From Herbihabitans rhizosphaerae (GTDB lineage Bacteria; Actinomycetota; Actinomycetes; Mycobacteriales; Pseudonocardiaceae): a stretch of 64,000 nucleotides of DNA. The position numbers and the translations under genes are program-made. Shown here in pieces: positions 25,183-33,218 of this stretch; positions within the stretch are counted from its first letter, which is position 1, and each line of letters starts with the position of its first letter. The stretch spans positions 310,001-374,000 of the forward strand of contig NZ_SGWQ01000005.1 in the NCBI RefSeq assembly GCF_004216555.1, given 5' to 3'. The notes beneath the pieces were generated by a model. It saw only the letters and a list, made by a program, of their open reading frames with translations, was not told the origin of the DNA and did no database searches.

Positions 25183-25219
25183 ACGGGCGGGACCGTCCAC
25201 AGTGGACGGTCCCGCCCGT
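25183..25219. terminator. Bidirectional hairpin terminator
   Basis: An 18-bp perfect stem (25183-25200 with 25202-25219; arm ACGGGCGGGACCGTCCAC) lies between convergent genes ending at 25178 and 25225. Its apex is the genome-frequent GTCCACAGTGGAC palindrome. Confidence 0.85.
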
Positions 25220-25224
25220 CGTGA

Positions 25225-26637
25225 TCAGTAGAGGATCGCGGTGGCCGGGTCGGCGAGCAGCGCGCCGACGTCGGCGAGGAACTGCGAGCCCTGCTGGCCG
25301 TCCACCACGCGGTGGTCGAAGCTCAGCGAGAGCTGGCAGACCTTGCGCACCATGATCTCGCCGTCCACCACCCACGGCATGTCCCGGATCGCGCCGAACG
25401 CGAGGATCGCCACCTCACCGGGAGTGATGATCGGCGTCCCGGTGTCCACGCCGAACACGCCCACGTTGGTGATCGTGAACGTGCCGTTCGCCATGGCCGC
25501 CGGCGTCGTCTTGCCCTCGCGGGCGACCGCGGTGAGCTGCTCGATCGAGTCGGCGATCTGGCGCAGCGACATGCCGTCCGCGTCGCGGACCTTCGGCACG
25601 ATCAACCCACGCGGCGTGGCCGCGGCGATCCCGAGGTGCACGTACTCCTTGTAGACGATCTCCTGCGCGGCCTCGTCCCAGAACGCGTTCACGTCCGGAG
25701 TCCGTTGCACCGCAAGGCAAACCGCCTTCGCGCAGAACGCCAGCGGGGTCAGCTTCACGTCGCGGAACCGCGGGTCGTTCTTCAGCTTGGCGCGGAACTC
25801 CATCATCGGCGTGACGTCGACGGTGAGGAACTCGGTGACGTGCGGCGCGGTGAACGCGCTGCTCACCATGGCCGTCGCGGTGTGCTTGCGCACGCCCTTG
25901 ATCGGCACCCGCCGCTCACGTGCCGCCGCGTCGTACCCGGTGTCCACAGTGGACGGTTCGGGCGCTCCGGAGGCGGCCTGTTGGACCGCGTCGCGGGTGA
26001 TCACGTCACCGTTGACGGCCAGCGCGCGCAGGTCCACGCCGAGGTCCTTTGCCAGCTTGCGCACCGGCGGCTTGGCCAGCGGCACGTACCCGCCCGGCTC
26101 CATCAACGCGGCCGGGGTGTCCGGCACGACCGGCGGTGGCGGCGGGGACTCCGGCGCGCTGGCCGGACCCTGCTGCCGCTCGAACGCGGCCTGCACGGTC
26201 GACCGCGCGACGGTGGCTCCACCATCCGAGGCGGCCGCGGCGGCCTTGCGCGGGCGGCGCTTGGCCTGGACCGCCTTGGAGCCGTAGCCGACCAGCGGTT
26301 TCATCTCCTCCTCGCCCGAGCCGGCCTCCGCACTGTCCGAAGTGGACGGTGTGGCGGCAGCCGGTGCGGGTGCGGGCGCGGCGGCGCCACCCGGGTCGGT
26401 GTCGATGGTCAGGATCGGCGTGCCGACATCGACCGTCTGACCCGGCTCGACGTGCAGCTCGGTCACCACACCCGCCCACGGGCAGGGCAGCTCGACGGCC
26501 GCCTTGGCCGTCTCGATCTCCACGATGATCTGGTTGACGGTGACCTCGTCGCCCGGCTGAACATGCCAGGACAGGATCTCCGCCTCGGTCAGCCCCTCCG
26601 CGGTATCGGGCAGGGGAAAGCTCTTGAAGGTAGGCAT
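25225..26637 (-). CDS. bkdC: Branched-chain 2-oxoacid dehydrogenase E2 (lipoyl acyltransferase)
   Basis: A 470-residue E2. One N-terminal lipoyl domain (about 1-80) has the lipoylation Lys in EIETAKAAVELP. A Pro/Ala-rich linker follows, then an E1/E3-binding segment (VRKLAKDLGVDLRALAVNG) and the C-terminal catalytic domain with DHRVVDGQQG (catalytic His). It transfers branched acyl groups to CoA, supplying branched-chain starters and degrading Val/Leu/Ile. ATG at 26637 with GGGGAA upstream. It is the third gene of the E1alpha-E1beta-E2 operon, 10 bases after E1beta. No E3 gene is present in the window. Confidence 0.93.
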   Translation of the reverse strand: MPTFKSFPLPDTAEGLTEAEILSWHVQPGDEVTVNQIIVEIETAKAAVELPCPWAGVVTELHVEPGQTVDVGTPILTIDTDPGGAAAPAPAPAAATPSTSDSAEAGSGEEEMKPLVGYGSKAVQAKRRPRKAAAAASDGGATVARSTVQAAFERQQGPASAPESPPPPPVVPDTPAALMEPGGYVPLAKPPVRKLAKDLGVDLRALAVNGDVITRDAVQQAASGAPEPSTVDTGYDAAARERRVPIKGVRKHTATAMVSSAFTAPHVTEFLTVDVTPMMEFRAKLKNDPRFRDVKLTPLAFCAKAVCLAVQRTPDVNAFWDEAAQEIVYKEYVHLGIAAATPRGLIVPKVRDADGMSLRQIADSIEQLTAVAREGKTTPAAMANGTFTITNVGVFGVDTGTPIITPGEVAILAFGAIRDMPWVVDGEIMVRKVCQLSLSFDHRVVDGQQGSQFLADVGALLADPATAILY

Positions 26638-26647
26638 CAACGTTCCC

Positions 26648-27676
26648 CTAGAAAGCCAGCGACTGGTCGACGGTGTGCAGCACCCGGTCGAGATCGGGGA
26701 GGAAGTGCTCCTCGAGCTTGGCCGGCGGGTACGGCACGTCGAATCCGGTCACCCGCATGATCGGGGCTTCGAGCGAGTAGAAGCACTCCCGCTGCACCCG
26801 TGCCGCGATCTCCGAGGACAGCGACGACTCCGACGGCGCCTCGGTCACCACGACCAGCCGGCCGGTGCGCCGCACCGACTCGAACACCGGCGCGAGGTCC
26901 AACGGGGACAGCGTGCGCAGGTCGATCACCTCGAGCGAGCGGCCCTCCTCCTCGGCGGCGGTGGCCGCGTCGAGGCACACCTTCACCGAGGGGCCGTAGG
27001 ACACCAGCGTCACCGCCGCGCCCTGCCGCACCACCCGCGAGCTGAACAGCGGGTCGGGCGTGGCCGCCGTGTCGACCTCGGCCTTCATGTTGCCGGAGTG
27101 GTACAGCCGCTTCGGCTCGAAGAACAGCACCGGGTCGTCGCAGCGGACCGCCTGCTGGATCATCCAGTACGCGTCCACCGCGTTGGAGCAGGACACCACC
27201 CGCAAGCCGGCGGTGTGCGCGAAGTAGGACTCCGGCGACTCCGAGTGGTGCTCGACCGCGCCGATGCCGCCGCCGAACGGAACCCGGATCACGATGGGCA
27301 TCCGCTGCCGGCCCTGCGTGCGCGCCTGCAGCTTCGCCACCTGCGACACGATCTGGTCGAACCCGGGGAAGATGAACCCGTCGAACTGGATCTCGCACAC
27401 CGGGCGGAACCCGCGCACGGCGAGGCCCACGGCGGTTCCGATGATCCCCGACTCGGCCAGCGGCGTGTCCAGCACGCGGTGCTCACCGAAGTCCTTCTGC
27501 AGGCCGTCGGTGATCCGGAAGACGCCGCCGAGCTTGCCGACGTCCTCACCCATCATGATCACCTTGGGGTCGGCCTCCATCGCGGCGCGCAGGCCGAGAT
27601 TGAGTGCCTTGCCGATGGTGAGCTTCCGCACGGTGGACGCCGCGCTGTTCGTCTCGCTCAGAACCGGAGCCGCCAT
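26648..27676 (-). CDS. bkdB: Branched-chain 2-oxoacid dehydrogenase E1 beta subunit
   Basis: A 342-residue transketolase-like E1 beta subunit: MGEDVGKLGGVFRITDGLQ, DTPLAESGIIGTAVGLAVRG (with the TPP-assisting Glu), RVPFGGGIGAVEHHSESPE, and the C-terminal VVVTEAPSESSLSSEIAARV. It forms the heterotetramer with E1 alpha that decarboxylates branched 2-oxoacids. Its ATG overlaps the stop of the E1 alpha gene (TGATG), so translation is coupled. Confidence 0.95.
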   Translation of the reverse strand: MAAPVLSETNSAASTVRKLTIGKALNLGLRAAMEADPKVIMMGEDVGKLGGVFRITDGLQKDFGEHRVLDTPLAESGIIGTAVGLAVRGFRPVCEIQFDGFIFPGFDQIVSQVAKLQARTQGRQRMPIVIRVPFGGGIGAVEHHSESPESYFAHTAGLRVVSCSNAVDAYWMIQQAVRCDDPVLFFEPKRLYHSGNMKAEVDTAATPDPLFSSRVVRQGAAVTLVSYGPSVKVCLDAATAAEEEGRSLEVIDLRTLSPLDLAPVFESVRRTGRLVVVTEAPSESSLSSEIAARVQRECFYSLEAPIMRVTGFDVPYPPAKLEEHFLPDLDRVLHTVDQSLAF

Positions 27677-28890
27677 CAGTGCTCACCTCCCGCGAAGCCG
27701 GCCACGTAGTCCACGTACTCGTCGCGCTGGGCTTCGAGGTACGGGTGCGGCTCGGAGTAGACGTTGTCGAACATCTGCCGGACCGGCGGGTCGGGCATGT
27801 TGAAGCAGTAGTCGCGCAGCTCGGCCGCCATCTGGTCGGACTCGGCCTGCACCTGCTCGAAGAACGCGTCGTCGGCCATCTCGTGCCGGATCAGGTGCAC
27901 CCGCACGCGCTCCAGCGGGTCCTTCAGCTTCCAGGTCTCGACCTCGTCGGACAGCCGGTAGCGCGTCGGGTCGTCGGTGGTGGTGTGCGCGTCCATGCGG
28001 TAGGTGAACGCCTCGATCAGTATCGGGCCGTTGCCGTGCCGGCACTCGTCCAGCGCCCAGCGGGACACCGCGAGCGTGGCGAGCACGTCGTTGCCGTCCA
28101 CCCGGATGCCGGGGAAGCCGTAGCCGCGGGCGCGCTGGTACAGCGGCAGCCGCGACTGGCGCTCGGTCGGCTCGGAGATCGCCCACTGGTTGTTCTGGCA
28201 GAAGAACACCAGCGGCGCGTCGTACACCGAGGCCCAGACGAAGCCCTCGTGCACGTCGCCCTGGGAGGTGGCGCCGTCGCCGAAGAAACATACGGTCGCC
28301 TCGGCAGTACCGTCACTGTCGTCGCCGACCTTGCCCTCGAAGCGCTGGCCCATCGCGTACCCGGCGGCGTTGAGCACCTGGTTGCCGATCACGATGGTGT
28401 ACGGGTGGAACCGGGTGGCGGCCGAGTCCCAGCCGCCGTTGTCGGTGCCACGGAAAATACCGAGCAGCTGCTGCGGCGTGATGCCCTTGCACCAGGCGAC
28501 ACCGTGCTCGCGGTAGCTGGGGAAGGCCATGTCGGTGTGCCGCATCGCGCGGCCGACGCCGATCTGCGCCGCCTCCTGGCCGAGCAGTGGCACCCAGATA
28601 CCGAGCTGGCCCTGACGCTGCAGTGCGTTGGATTCCCGGTCGGCGCGCCGGACGAGCACCATGTCGCGGTAGAGCCCGCGAATGTCCTCGTCGGTGACGT
28701 CGGCGATGTAGCGGTCGAACCGCTCGTTGGGGACGCGCTCACCCTCCGGGGTCAGCAGTTGGACGAGGTCCTCGCCGCCTTCGCTGGTCGCTCGCAAGCC
28801 GGCGATCACCCGTTCCGCTGTCGGTGCCGCCGCTGTGGCGGGTGGACCCTCTCCCGGTACCGGGTGCGTCCATTCATCTGGGGACGACAT
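27676..28890 (-). CDS. bkdA: Branched-chain 2-oxoacid dehydrogenase E1 alpha subunit
   Basis: A 404-residue TPP-dependent subunit. The ThDP motif is CFFGDGATSQGDVHEG followed by FFCQNNQWAISEPT. The segments DTTTDDPTRYR-like (HTTTDDPTRYRLSDEVETW) and FPSYREHGVAW are typical of BkdA. ATG at 28890 with AAGGAGAG upstream; the longer frame to 29016 is not supported. First gene of the bkd operon. No Lrp-type regulator gene is adjacent. Confidence 0.94.
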   Translation of the reverse strand: MSSPDEWTHPVPGEGPPATAAAPTAERVIAGLRATSEGGEDLVQLLTPEGERVPNERFDRYIADVTDEDIRGLYRDMVLVRRADRESNALQRQGQLGIWVPLLGQEAAQIGVGRAMRHTDMAFPSYREHGVAWCKGITPQQLLGIFRGTDNGGWDSAATRFHPYTIVIGNQVLNAAGYAMGQRFEGKVGDDSDGTAEATVCFFGDGATSQGDVHEGFVWASVYDAPLVFFCQNNQWAISEPTERQSRLPLYQRARGYGFPGIRVDGNDVLATLAVSRWALDECRHGNGPILIEAFTYRMDAHTTTDDPTRYRLSDEVETWKLKDPLERVRVHLIRHEMADDAFFEQVQAESDQMAAELRDYCFNMPDPPVRQMFDNVYSEPHPYLEAQRDEYVDYVAGFAGGEH

Positions 28891-29392
28891 CGCGTCTCTC
28901 CTTTGTCGACGTCGCACACCGCGCTTGTGGCGGGGGTGCGCGGCTGCGCCGCGGTGCGGCTCGCTCCGAGGTGGCGGACGTCCCGCACCGTCGGCGTTGA
29001 CGGTGGTTCGTCCCACATCCTGACACGGATAGGTCGGTATTGGTGAGCCCCGAACGTCGGTTCGTTACCCGTTACGTACCCCTTGAGCAGCGGAAACGCT
29101 TGGATGGCCGACGGTTGGGCGTCGAACCGTCGGTAGTACATGCGTGTGACCGCACGATCGCCGTCGGTTAAGGAGCCAGTTCAGGGTGCGTGATCAACAG
29201 GTGGCCGCCCAACACGCGGACGGGTGCTCCCGGAGAGCGGGAACACGGGTTGCGCAAGGGGTGATCGCGATGTGACCTCCGTCACGCACGCGCCCGTGAC
29301 CGCGCGGGAACGTTCGACGGCCACGGGCGCGCACCACCGACCTTGCCCGCGCGCGCCTGAGAGAACGGCCAGCGGATGGCAGGATTGGCCGG
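28891..29392. promoter_or_regulatory. 502-bp divergent promoter region of the bkd operon and M20 gene
   Basis: No gene is seen. It holds a 9-bp inverted repeat CCGACGGTT-N8-AACCGTCGG (29108-29133) and TGTGACCTCCGTCACG (29271-29286), which has the layout of a Crp/GlxR-type site (TGTGA-N6-TCAC). Either could regulate the bkd operon or the peptidase gene. Confidence 0.45.
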
Positions 29393-30808
29393 GTGGACAA
29401 CTCTGTGGTGAGCAAGACCGTCGGCCAGGCGTGGGAATCCTCCATCCTGCCGAGCCTCTCCGACTTCGTGGCGATCCCCGCGCTGTCGCCGGCCTTCGAT
29501 CCCGAGTGGGCGGCCAACGGCCAGCTCGACGCCGCCGTCGAACACGTGCGGTCCTGGGTGAACGATCGCGGAATTCCTGGTGTCACAACGGAAATCGTGC
29601 GACTCGACGGTCGCACGCCCGTCCTGCTGATCGACGTTCCGGCGACCGGCGACACGACCGACACCGTGTTGCTCTACGGGCACCTGGACAAGCAGCCCCC
29701 GGTCGGCGGATGGTCCGACGGCCTCGGCCCGTGGCAGCCGGTGCTGCGGGACGGGCGGCTCTACGGCCGCGGCTCGGCCGACGACGGCTACTCCGGTTAC
29801 GCCGCCACCGCCGCGATCGAGGCGGTGCGCGCGGCCGGCGGCTCGCACGCCCGCTGCGTCGTGCTGCTGGAGACCGGCGAGGAGTCCGGCAGCCCCGACC
29901 TGCCCGTCTACCTCGACCACCTCAAGGACCGGCTCGGTGATGTCTCGCTGGTCGTGTGCCTCGACTCGGGCGGCAACGACTACAGGCGACTGTGGATGAC
30001 CACCTCGCTGCGCGGCATGGTGTCGGTCGACGTGACCGTGCGCGTGCTGCGGGCCGGTCAGCACTCGGGTCTGGCCAGCGGAATCGTGCCGAGCTCGTTC
30101 CGGATCCTGCGCCGGCTGCTCGACCGGCTGGAGGATTCCGAGACCGGCCGGCTGCTGCTGCCGGAGCTGCACGTCGAGGTGCCGGCCGACCGGCTGGACG
30201 AGGTGCGCGTGTCGGTCGAGGCGGTGCCCGGCGTGTTCACCCAGATGTTCTCCCTCCCCGACGGAATGTCCACTGTGGACACCGACGAGGTGGAGCTGGC
30301 GCTGAACAACAGCTGGCGACCGACGCTGTCGGTGATCGGCGCGTCCGGCCTGCCCGAGCCGCTCGACGCCGGCAACGTGCTGCGCACGCACACCACGTTG
30401 TCGCTGAGCTTCCGGCTCCCGCCGACGGTCGACGCGTACGCCGCGCTGGAGGCGGTCAAGAAGACCCTGACCACCGACGTTCCCTATGGCGCACAGGTGG
30501 AGTTGGGCCGCACGGACGTCGGGCCCGGCTGGAACGCGCCGGCCTTCGCACCCTGGCTCCGGTCCATTGTGGACGATGTGAGCGACGGCGTGTTCGGCGG
30601 CGAGCCGTACGGCACGGTCGGGCTCGGCGGCTCGATCCCGTTCATGGGCCTGCTCGCGGAGAAGTACCCGGACGCGCAGTTCGTGGTGACCGGTGCGCTC
30701 GGCCCGGACAGCAACGCGCACGTGCCCGACGAATGGCTGAACATCGCCCAGGCGGCGCGCGTGACCGAGGCCGTGGCGCACATTCTCGACGCACACGCCG
30801 CTCGGTAG
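29393..30808 (+). CDS. M20-family metallopeptidase / dipeptidase
   Basis: A 471-residue cytosolic M20 metallohydrolase. Metal ligands are visible: LLYGHLDKQPP (His and Asp), GRGSADDGYSG (bridging Asp), ETGEESGSPDL (catalytic Glu-Glu), VCLDSGGND, and the C-terminal His in NAHVPDEW. The dimerisation domain includes AGQHSGLASGIVP. It hydrolyses peptides or acylated amino acids; CNDP-type dipeptidases are the closest group by motif. GTG start without a strong ribosome binding site. It is divergent from the bkd operon over a 502-base gap. Confidence 0.92.
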   Translation: MDNSVVSKTVGQAWESSILPSLSDFVAIPALSPAFDPEWAANGQLDAAVEHVRSWVNDRGIPGVTTEIVRLDGRTPVLLIDVPATGDTTDTVLLYGHLDKQPPVGGWSDGLGPWQPVLRDGRLYGRGSADDGYSGYAATAAIEAVRAAGGSHARCVVLLETGEESGSPDLPVYLDHLKDRLGDVSLVVCLDSGGNDYRRLWMTTSLRGMVSVDVTVRVLRAGQHSGLASGIVPSSFRILRRLLDRLEDSETGRLLLPELHVEVPADRLDEVRVSVEAVPGVFTQMFSLPDGMSTVDTDEVELALNNSWRPTLSVIGASGLPEPLDAGNVLRTHTTLSLSFRLPPTVDAYAALEAVKKTLTTDVPYGAQVELGRTDVGPGWNAPAFAPWLRSIVDDVSDGVFGGEPYGTVGLGGSIPFMGLLAEKYPDAQFVVTGALGPDSNAHVPDEWLNIAQAARVTEAVAHILDAHAAR

Positions 30809-30880
30809 GTCGACCGAATGACAGATAGATCAACCGAAGGTCGTATCGACGGTCGCCACTCTCGCTGATTCGCTGGTGTC

Positions 30881-32080
30881 GTGCGAATCAGAGATATGGG
30901 AGTGGCGGCCCTCTCCGCCGCGCTGCTGACGGGGTTGGCCGGGACCGCGGTCGCCGAACCGGTCACCGACGGTCGGCCGGAATTGCGGGCGGCCATGGAC
31001 GAGTTGGCCGCCGCCGGTGCGGCGGGTGTGCAGGTGCGGCTGCACGATGCGCGCGGCGACTGGGTGGGCAGTGCCGGGGTGCGGGAGCTGGGTGGACATC
31101 GCCCGCCGTCCACGAAGGGCCGCTTTCGGGCCGCCAGCATCACCAAGACGTTCGTGGCCACGGTGATCCTGCAGCTCGTCGGCGAGAGGCGGATCGAGCT
31201 GGACGCGCCGGTCGACGGTTACCTGCCGGAGTTCGGGCTGGACGAGCGGATCACCGTGCGGATGTTGTTGCAGCACACCAGCGGGCTGTTCAACTACACC
31301 GGCGAGATCAACCCGGACGGCTCGTTCGAACCGGGAATTCCCGTGTCTGCGGGTAGGGAATTGGTGGAAAACCGGTTCCGTGAGTTCACGCCGGAGGAAT
31401 TGGTCGGCGTGTCGCTGTCGAAGCCGCCGCGCTTCGAGCCCGGCGCACGGTGGTCGTACTCCAATACCAACTACGTTCTCGCCGGTCTGCTCATCGAGAA
31501 GATCACCGGAACGCCGTACGCGGAGCAGGTCGAGCACCGCGTGCTGTGGCCGCTGGGGCTGCACGAGACCCGGGTGCCCGGCAAGCGCGTGGGCATTGCC
31601 GGCCCGCACGCACGCGGGTACTTCACCTACACCGAGGCGGGCGTGCGGCGGACCGCGGACATCACCGAGCTGAGCCCCACCGCGGGGTGGGCCGCCGGCG
31701 AGATGATCTCCACGACCCGCGATCTCGATCGGTTCGTGAGCGCGCTGCTCGCCGGCAAGCTGCTGCCGCCGCCGTTGCTGGAAGAGATGCTGAGGACGGT
31801 TCCCAGTGACACCGGCGGTTACGGCCTCGGCGTGCGGCGGGTCGACCTCGGCTGCGGGTCTGTCTTCGGCCACACCGGAGGAATTCTCGGCTACGACTCG
31901 TTCATGTTCAGCTCGCGGGACGGTGCCAGGCGGTTCGAGATGTCGGCGACGATCGGTGTGCTGGACCAGACCGACGAGCCCGCGCTGGCGAAGTACGTGA
32001 ACGCGCTCAAGACCGTGATGGACGCCGGCCTGTGCGGCTCGGCGGAGAAGATGGCGAGCCGTCCGGGCAAATCGGATTGA
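30881..32080 (+). CDS. Secreted serine hydrolase (beta-lactamase/DD-peptidase family)
   Basis: A 399-residue class C beta-lactamase-like enzyme. Signal peptide: RIRDMGVAALSAALLTGLAG, cleavage after TAVA. Motifs: SITK (SxxK), YSNTNY and FGHTGGILGY (HTG), so all three catalytic boxes are intact, unlike the paralogue at 19443-20549. Likely a D-Ala-D-Ala carboxypeptidase or esterase acting outside the membrane. GTG at 30881; an internal ATG at 30896 would still give a signal peptide. The last codons lie in the first copy of the 114-nt repeat. Confidence 0.9.
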   Translation: MRIRDMGVAALSAALLTGLAGTAVAEPVTDGRPELRAAMDELAAAGAAGVQVRLHDARGDWVGSAGVRELGGHRPPSTKGRFRAASITKTFVATVILQLVGERRIELDAPVDGYLPEFGLDERITVRMLLQHTSGLFNYTGEINPDGSFEPGIPVSAGRELVENRFREFTPEELVGVSLSKPPRFEPGARWSYSNTNYVLAGLLIEKITGTPYAEQVEHRVLWPLGLHETRVPGKRVGIAGPHARGYFTYTEAGVRRTADITELSPTAGWAAGEMISTTRDLDRFVSALLAGKLLPPPLLEEMLRTVPSDTGGYGLGVRRVDLGCGSVFGHTGGILGYDSFMFSSRDGARRFEMSATIGVLDQTDEPALAKYVNALKTVMDAGLCGSAEKMASRPGKSD

Positions 32081-32184
32081 GGTTGTCGGCGACGCACCGT
32101 AATCTGGCGAGTGCGCAGGGCACTAGCGCTGCGAAGTGGACCCGGCAGCCTTCCGGACGGTTGGTGAGCCGGGTTTCGCGCTGT
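32071..32184 (+). repeat. 114-nt structured repeat, copy R1
   Basis: First of three related elements. It begins with ATCGGATTGAGGTTGTCGGC and ends GCCGGGTTTCGCGCTGT. Two hairpins are predicted: CGCAGGGC-ACTA-GCGCTGCG (32114-32133) and an outer stem ACCCGGC/GCCGGGT (32140-32174). It starts inside the 3' end of the serine hydrolase gene. Unlike the other two copies, no gene stop abuts its end; copy R2 follows after 8 bases. Confidence 0.85.
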
Positions 32185-32192
32185 GAGAGGCA

Positions 32193-32306
32193 ATCCGATT
32201 GAGGTTGTCGGCGACGCACCGCAGACTGGGAACTGCGCAGGGCACTAGCCCTGTGAAGTGAACCCGGTAGCCCGCCGGACGGCGGGTGGGCCGGGTTTCG
32301 CGCTGT
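32193..32306 (+). repeat. 114-nt structured repeat, copy R2
   Basis: Same length and order as R1. Hairpin one is CAGGGC-ACTA-GCCCTG (32238-32253); hairpin two is AACCCGG/CCGGGTT (32261-32297) with an inner CCCGCC-GGAC-GGCGGG. Differences from R1 are partly compensatory, which argues for a selected RNA or DNA fold. The stop codon of a minus-strand gene remnant starts at the very next base (32307). Confidence 0.85.
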
Positions 32307-32432
32307 CTAGGCCCCGTCGAGCGTGATGACCTCGGTGACGAGCGGCCTGATCAGGTTCTTCCAGTCGCCGCCCCGATTCCAGCACCATGCGATGGCGTCC
32401 GGCACCGAGAGAAGAGCCTCCTGACTGGCACG
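32307..32432 (-). pseudogene. C-terminal remnant of a paralogue of the 32636-33175 gene
   Basis: Minus-strand translation gives 41 residues including LLSVPDAIAWCWNRGGDW and LVTEVITLDG, then a stop. The intact gene has LLTVPDALAWCWNRGGHW and QVGDVVDLDQR at the same place. The rest of the paralogue is deleted: directly upstream the sequence jumps to the start region of the divergent partner gene. Confidence 0.85.
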
Positions 32433-32522
32433 GCTGACAACTGGCGTGATCGCGGCATCATCGCCACAGCGATCAACGCGAGCGGCCTCACCGCGGTGCC
32501 GGGTTTCGCGCTGGCTGGGTAA
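32433..32522 (+). pseudogene. Remnant of the divergent partner gene start, plus partial repeat
   Basis: CTGACAACTGGCGTGAT (32434-32450) matches the region before the intact small gene at 33189-33205. The start ATG is changed to ATC (32457-32459), and the following frame IIATAINASGLTAV resembles MIVTVIDEQLSRAV of the intact gene. At 32498-32513 it fuses to GCCGGGTTTCGCGCTG, the end of the 114-nt repeat. Confidence 0.75.
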
Positions 32523-32635
32523 TCGGATTGATGTCGTCGGTGGTGGGTCGTAGACTAGAAACCGCGTAGGGGCACTAGCCCTGCGAAGTGGACCCGGCAG
32601 CCTTCCGGACGGTTGGTGAGCCGGGTTTCGCGTTT
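32522..32635 (+). repeat. 114-nt structured repeat, copy R3
   Basis: Third copy, more diverged in its first half. It keeps GGGC-ACTA-GCCC (around 32570-32581) and ACCCGGC/GCCGGGT (32592-32626). It ends exactly where the minus-strand gene at 32636 stops, as R2 does for the remnant. On the minus strand it would form the 3' untranslated hairpin of that gene. Confidence 0.85.
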
Positions 32636-33175
32636 CTAACGCTGGTCGAGATCAACGACGTCGCCCACCTGGCGTGCGATCAACTTCCCCCAGTGTCCGC
32701 CCCGGTTCCAACACCAGGCGAGCGCATCCGGCACGGTCAGAAGCGGTTCTGCGCTCGCCCGAAGATGGCGGTAGATCAAGGTGTCCTCGCAAGCGTGCTC
32801 CCGCGCGCGCCGATACAGCGTCCGACGGTCGTTCTCCAGGAGAGAGTCGTCCTGTTCGAGGACGAGGAGTGTCGAGTCCTTCGCGAGGTCGGCGACGAGT
32901 TGCGACAGGCACGCGTTGCGCTGGTGCGCCCGATCCACTGCCGAGGTCCGGTAGATGGTGACGAATGGTCCGAGGTCGCTGATCACACCGATGATCTGCT
33001 TCCGGCGAGCGTCGCCCTCCTTGTAGAAGTGCACTCGTTTCTGGTTGGGCATGATCAGTGCGCGGATGGCTTGGCGGGCGGTGCGGACTTGGGCGGCCGG
33101 GAATGACGCGGCCACGACGACGTAGCCGCGCTCTTTGACCTCGTCGACGAAGACGTGGACCGGCACGGACGGCAT
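32636..33175 (-). CDS. Uncharacterised protein, possible RNase-H-like (DUF3800-like) fold
   Basis: A 179-residue protein that I do not firmly recognise. It starts MPSVPVHVFVDEVKERGYVV, an acidic beta-strand start similar to the FVDESG of DUF3800 proteins, then HFYKEGDARRKQIIGVI, LLVLEQDDSLLENDRRTLYR and a conserved C-terminus PDALAWCWNRGGHWGKLI. Conserved Asp/Glu at each strand end would suit a metal-dependent nuclease-like fold; this is inference. It is divergent, with only 38 bases between starts, from a 100-residue gene. A decayed copy of both genes lies next door, and both copies stop right against a 114-nt repeat. Confidence 0.75.
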   Translation of the reverse strand: MPSVPVHVFVDEVKERGYVVVAASFPAAQVRTARQAIRALIMPNQKRVHFYKEGDARRKQIIGVISDLGPFVTIYRTSAVDRAHQRNACLSQLVADLAKDSTLLVLEQDDSLLENDRRTLYRRAREHACEDTLIYRHLRASAEPLLTVPDALAWCWNRGGHWGKLIARQVGDVVDLDQR

Positions 33176-33218
33176 CATGCCGTGCACGACTGACAACCGG
33201 GCGTGATTGCGGCATGAT
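33174..33218. promoter_or_regulatory. Mirror-image start-codon inverted repeat
   Basis: ATCATGCCG (33174-33182) and CGGCATGAT (33210-33218) are 9-bp inverted repeats. Each arm contains the start codon of one of the two divergent genes. The 27-base spacer contains CTGACAACCGGGCGTGATTG, which is conserved in the decayed copy. Leaders must be extremely short or absent. Confidence 0.6.

Noticed and set aside
32071-32306. Retron ncRNA
   Set aside because: No reverse transcriptase gene is nearby.
32286-32522. 78-codon plus-strand open frame
   Set aside because: It runs through repeat R2, antisense to the remnant of the paralogue, and ends in the decayed partner-gene start; it is a by-product of the deletion.
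32071-32635. CRISPR array
   Set aside because: Repeats are 114 nt, few, and separated by gene remnants or 8 bases instead of unique regular spacers; no cas genes.
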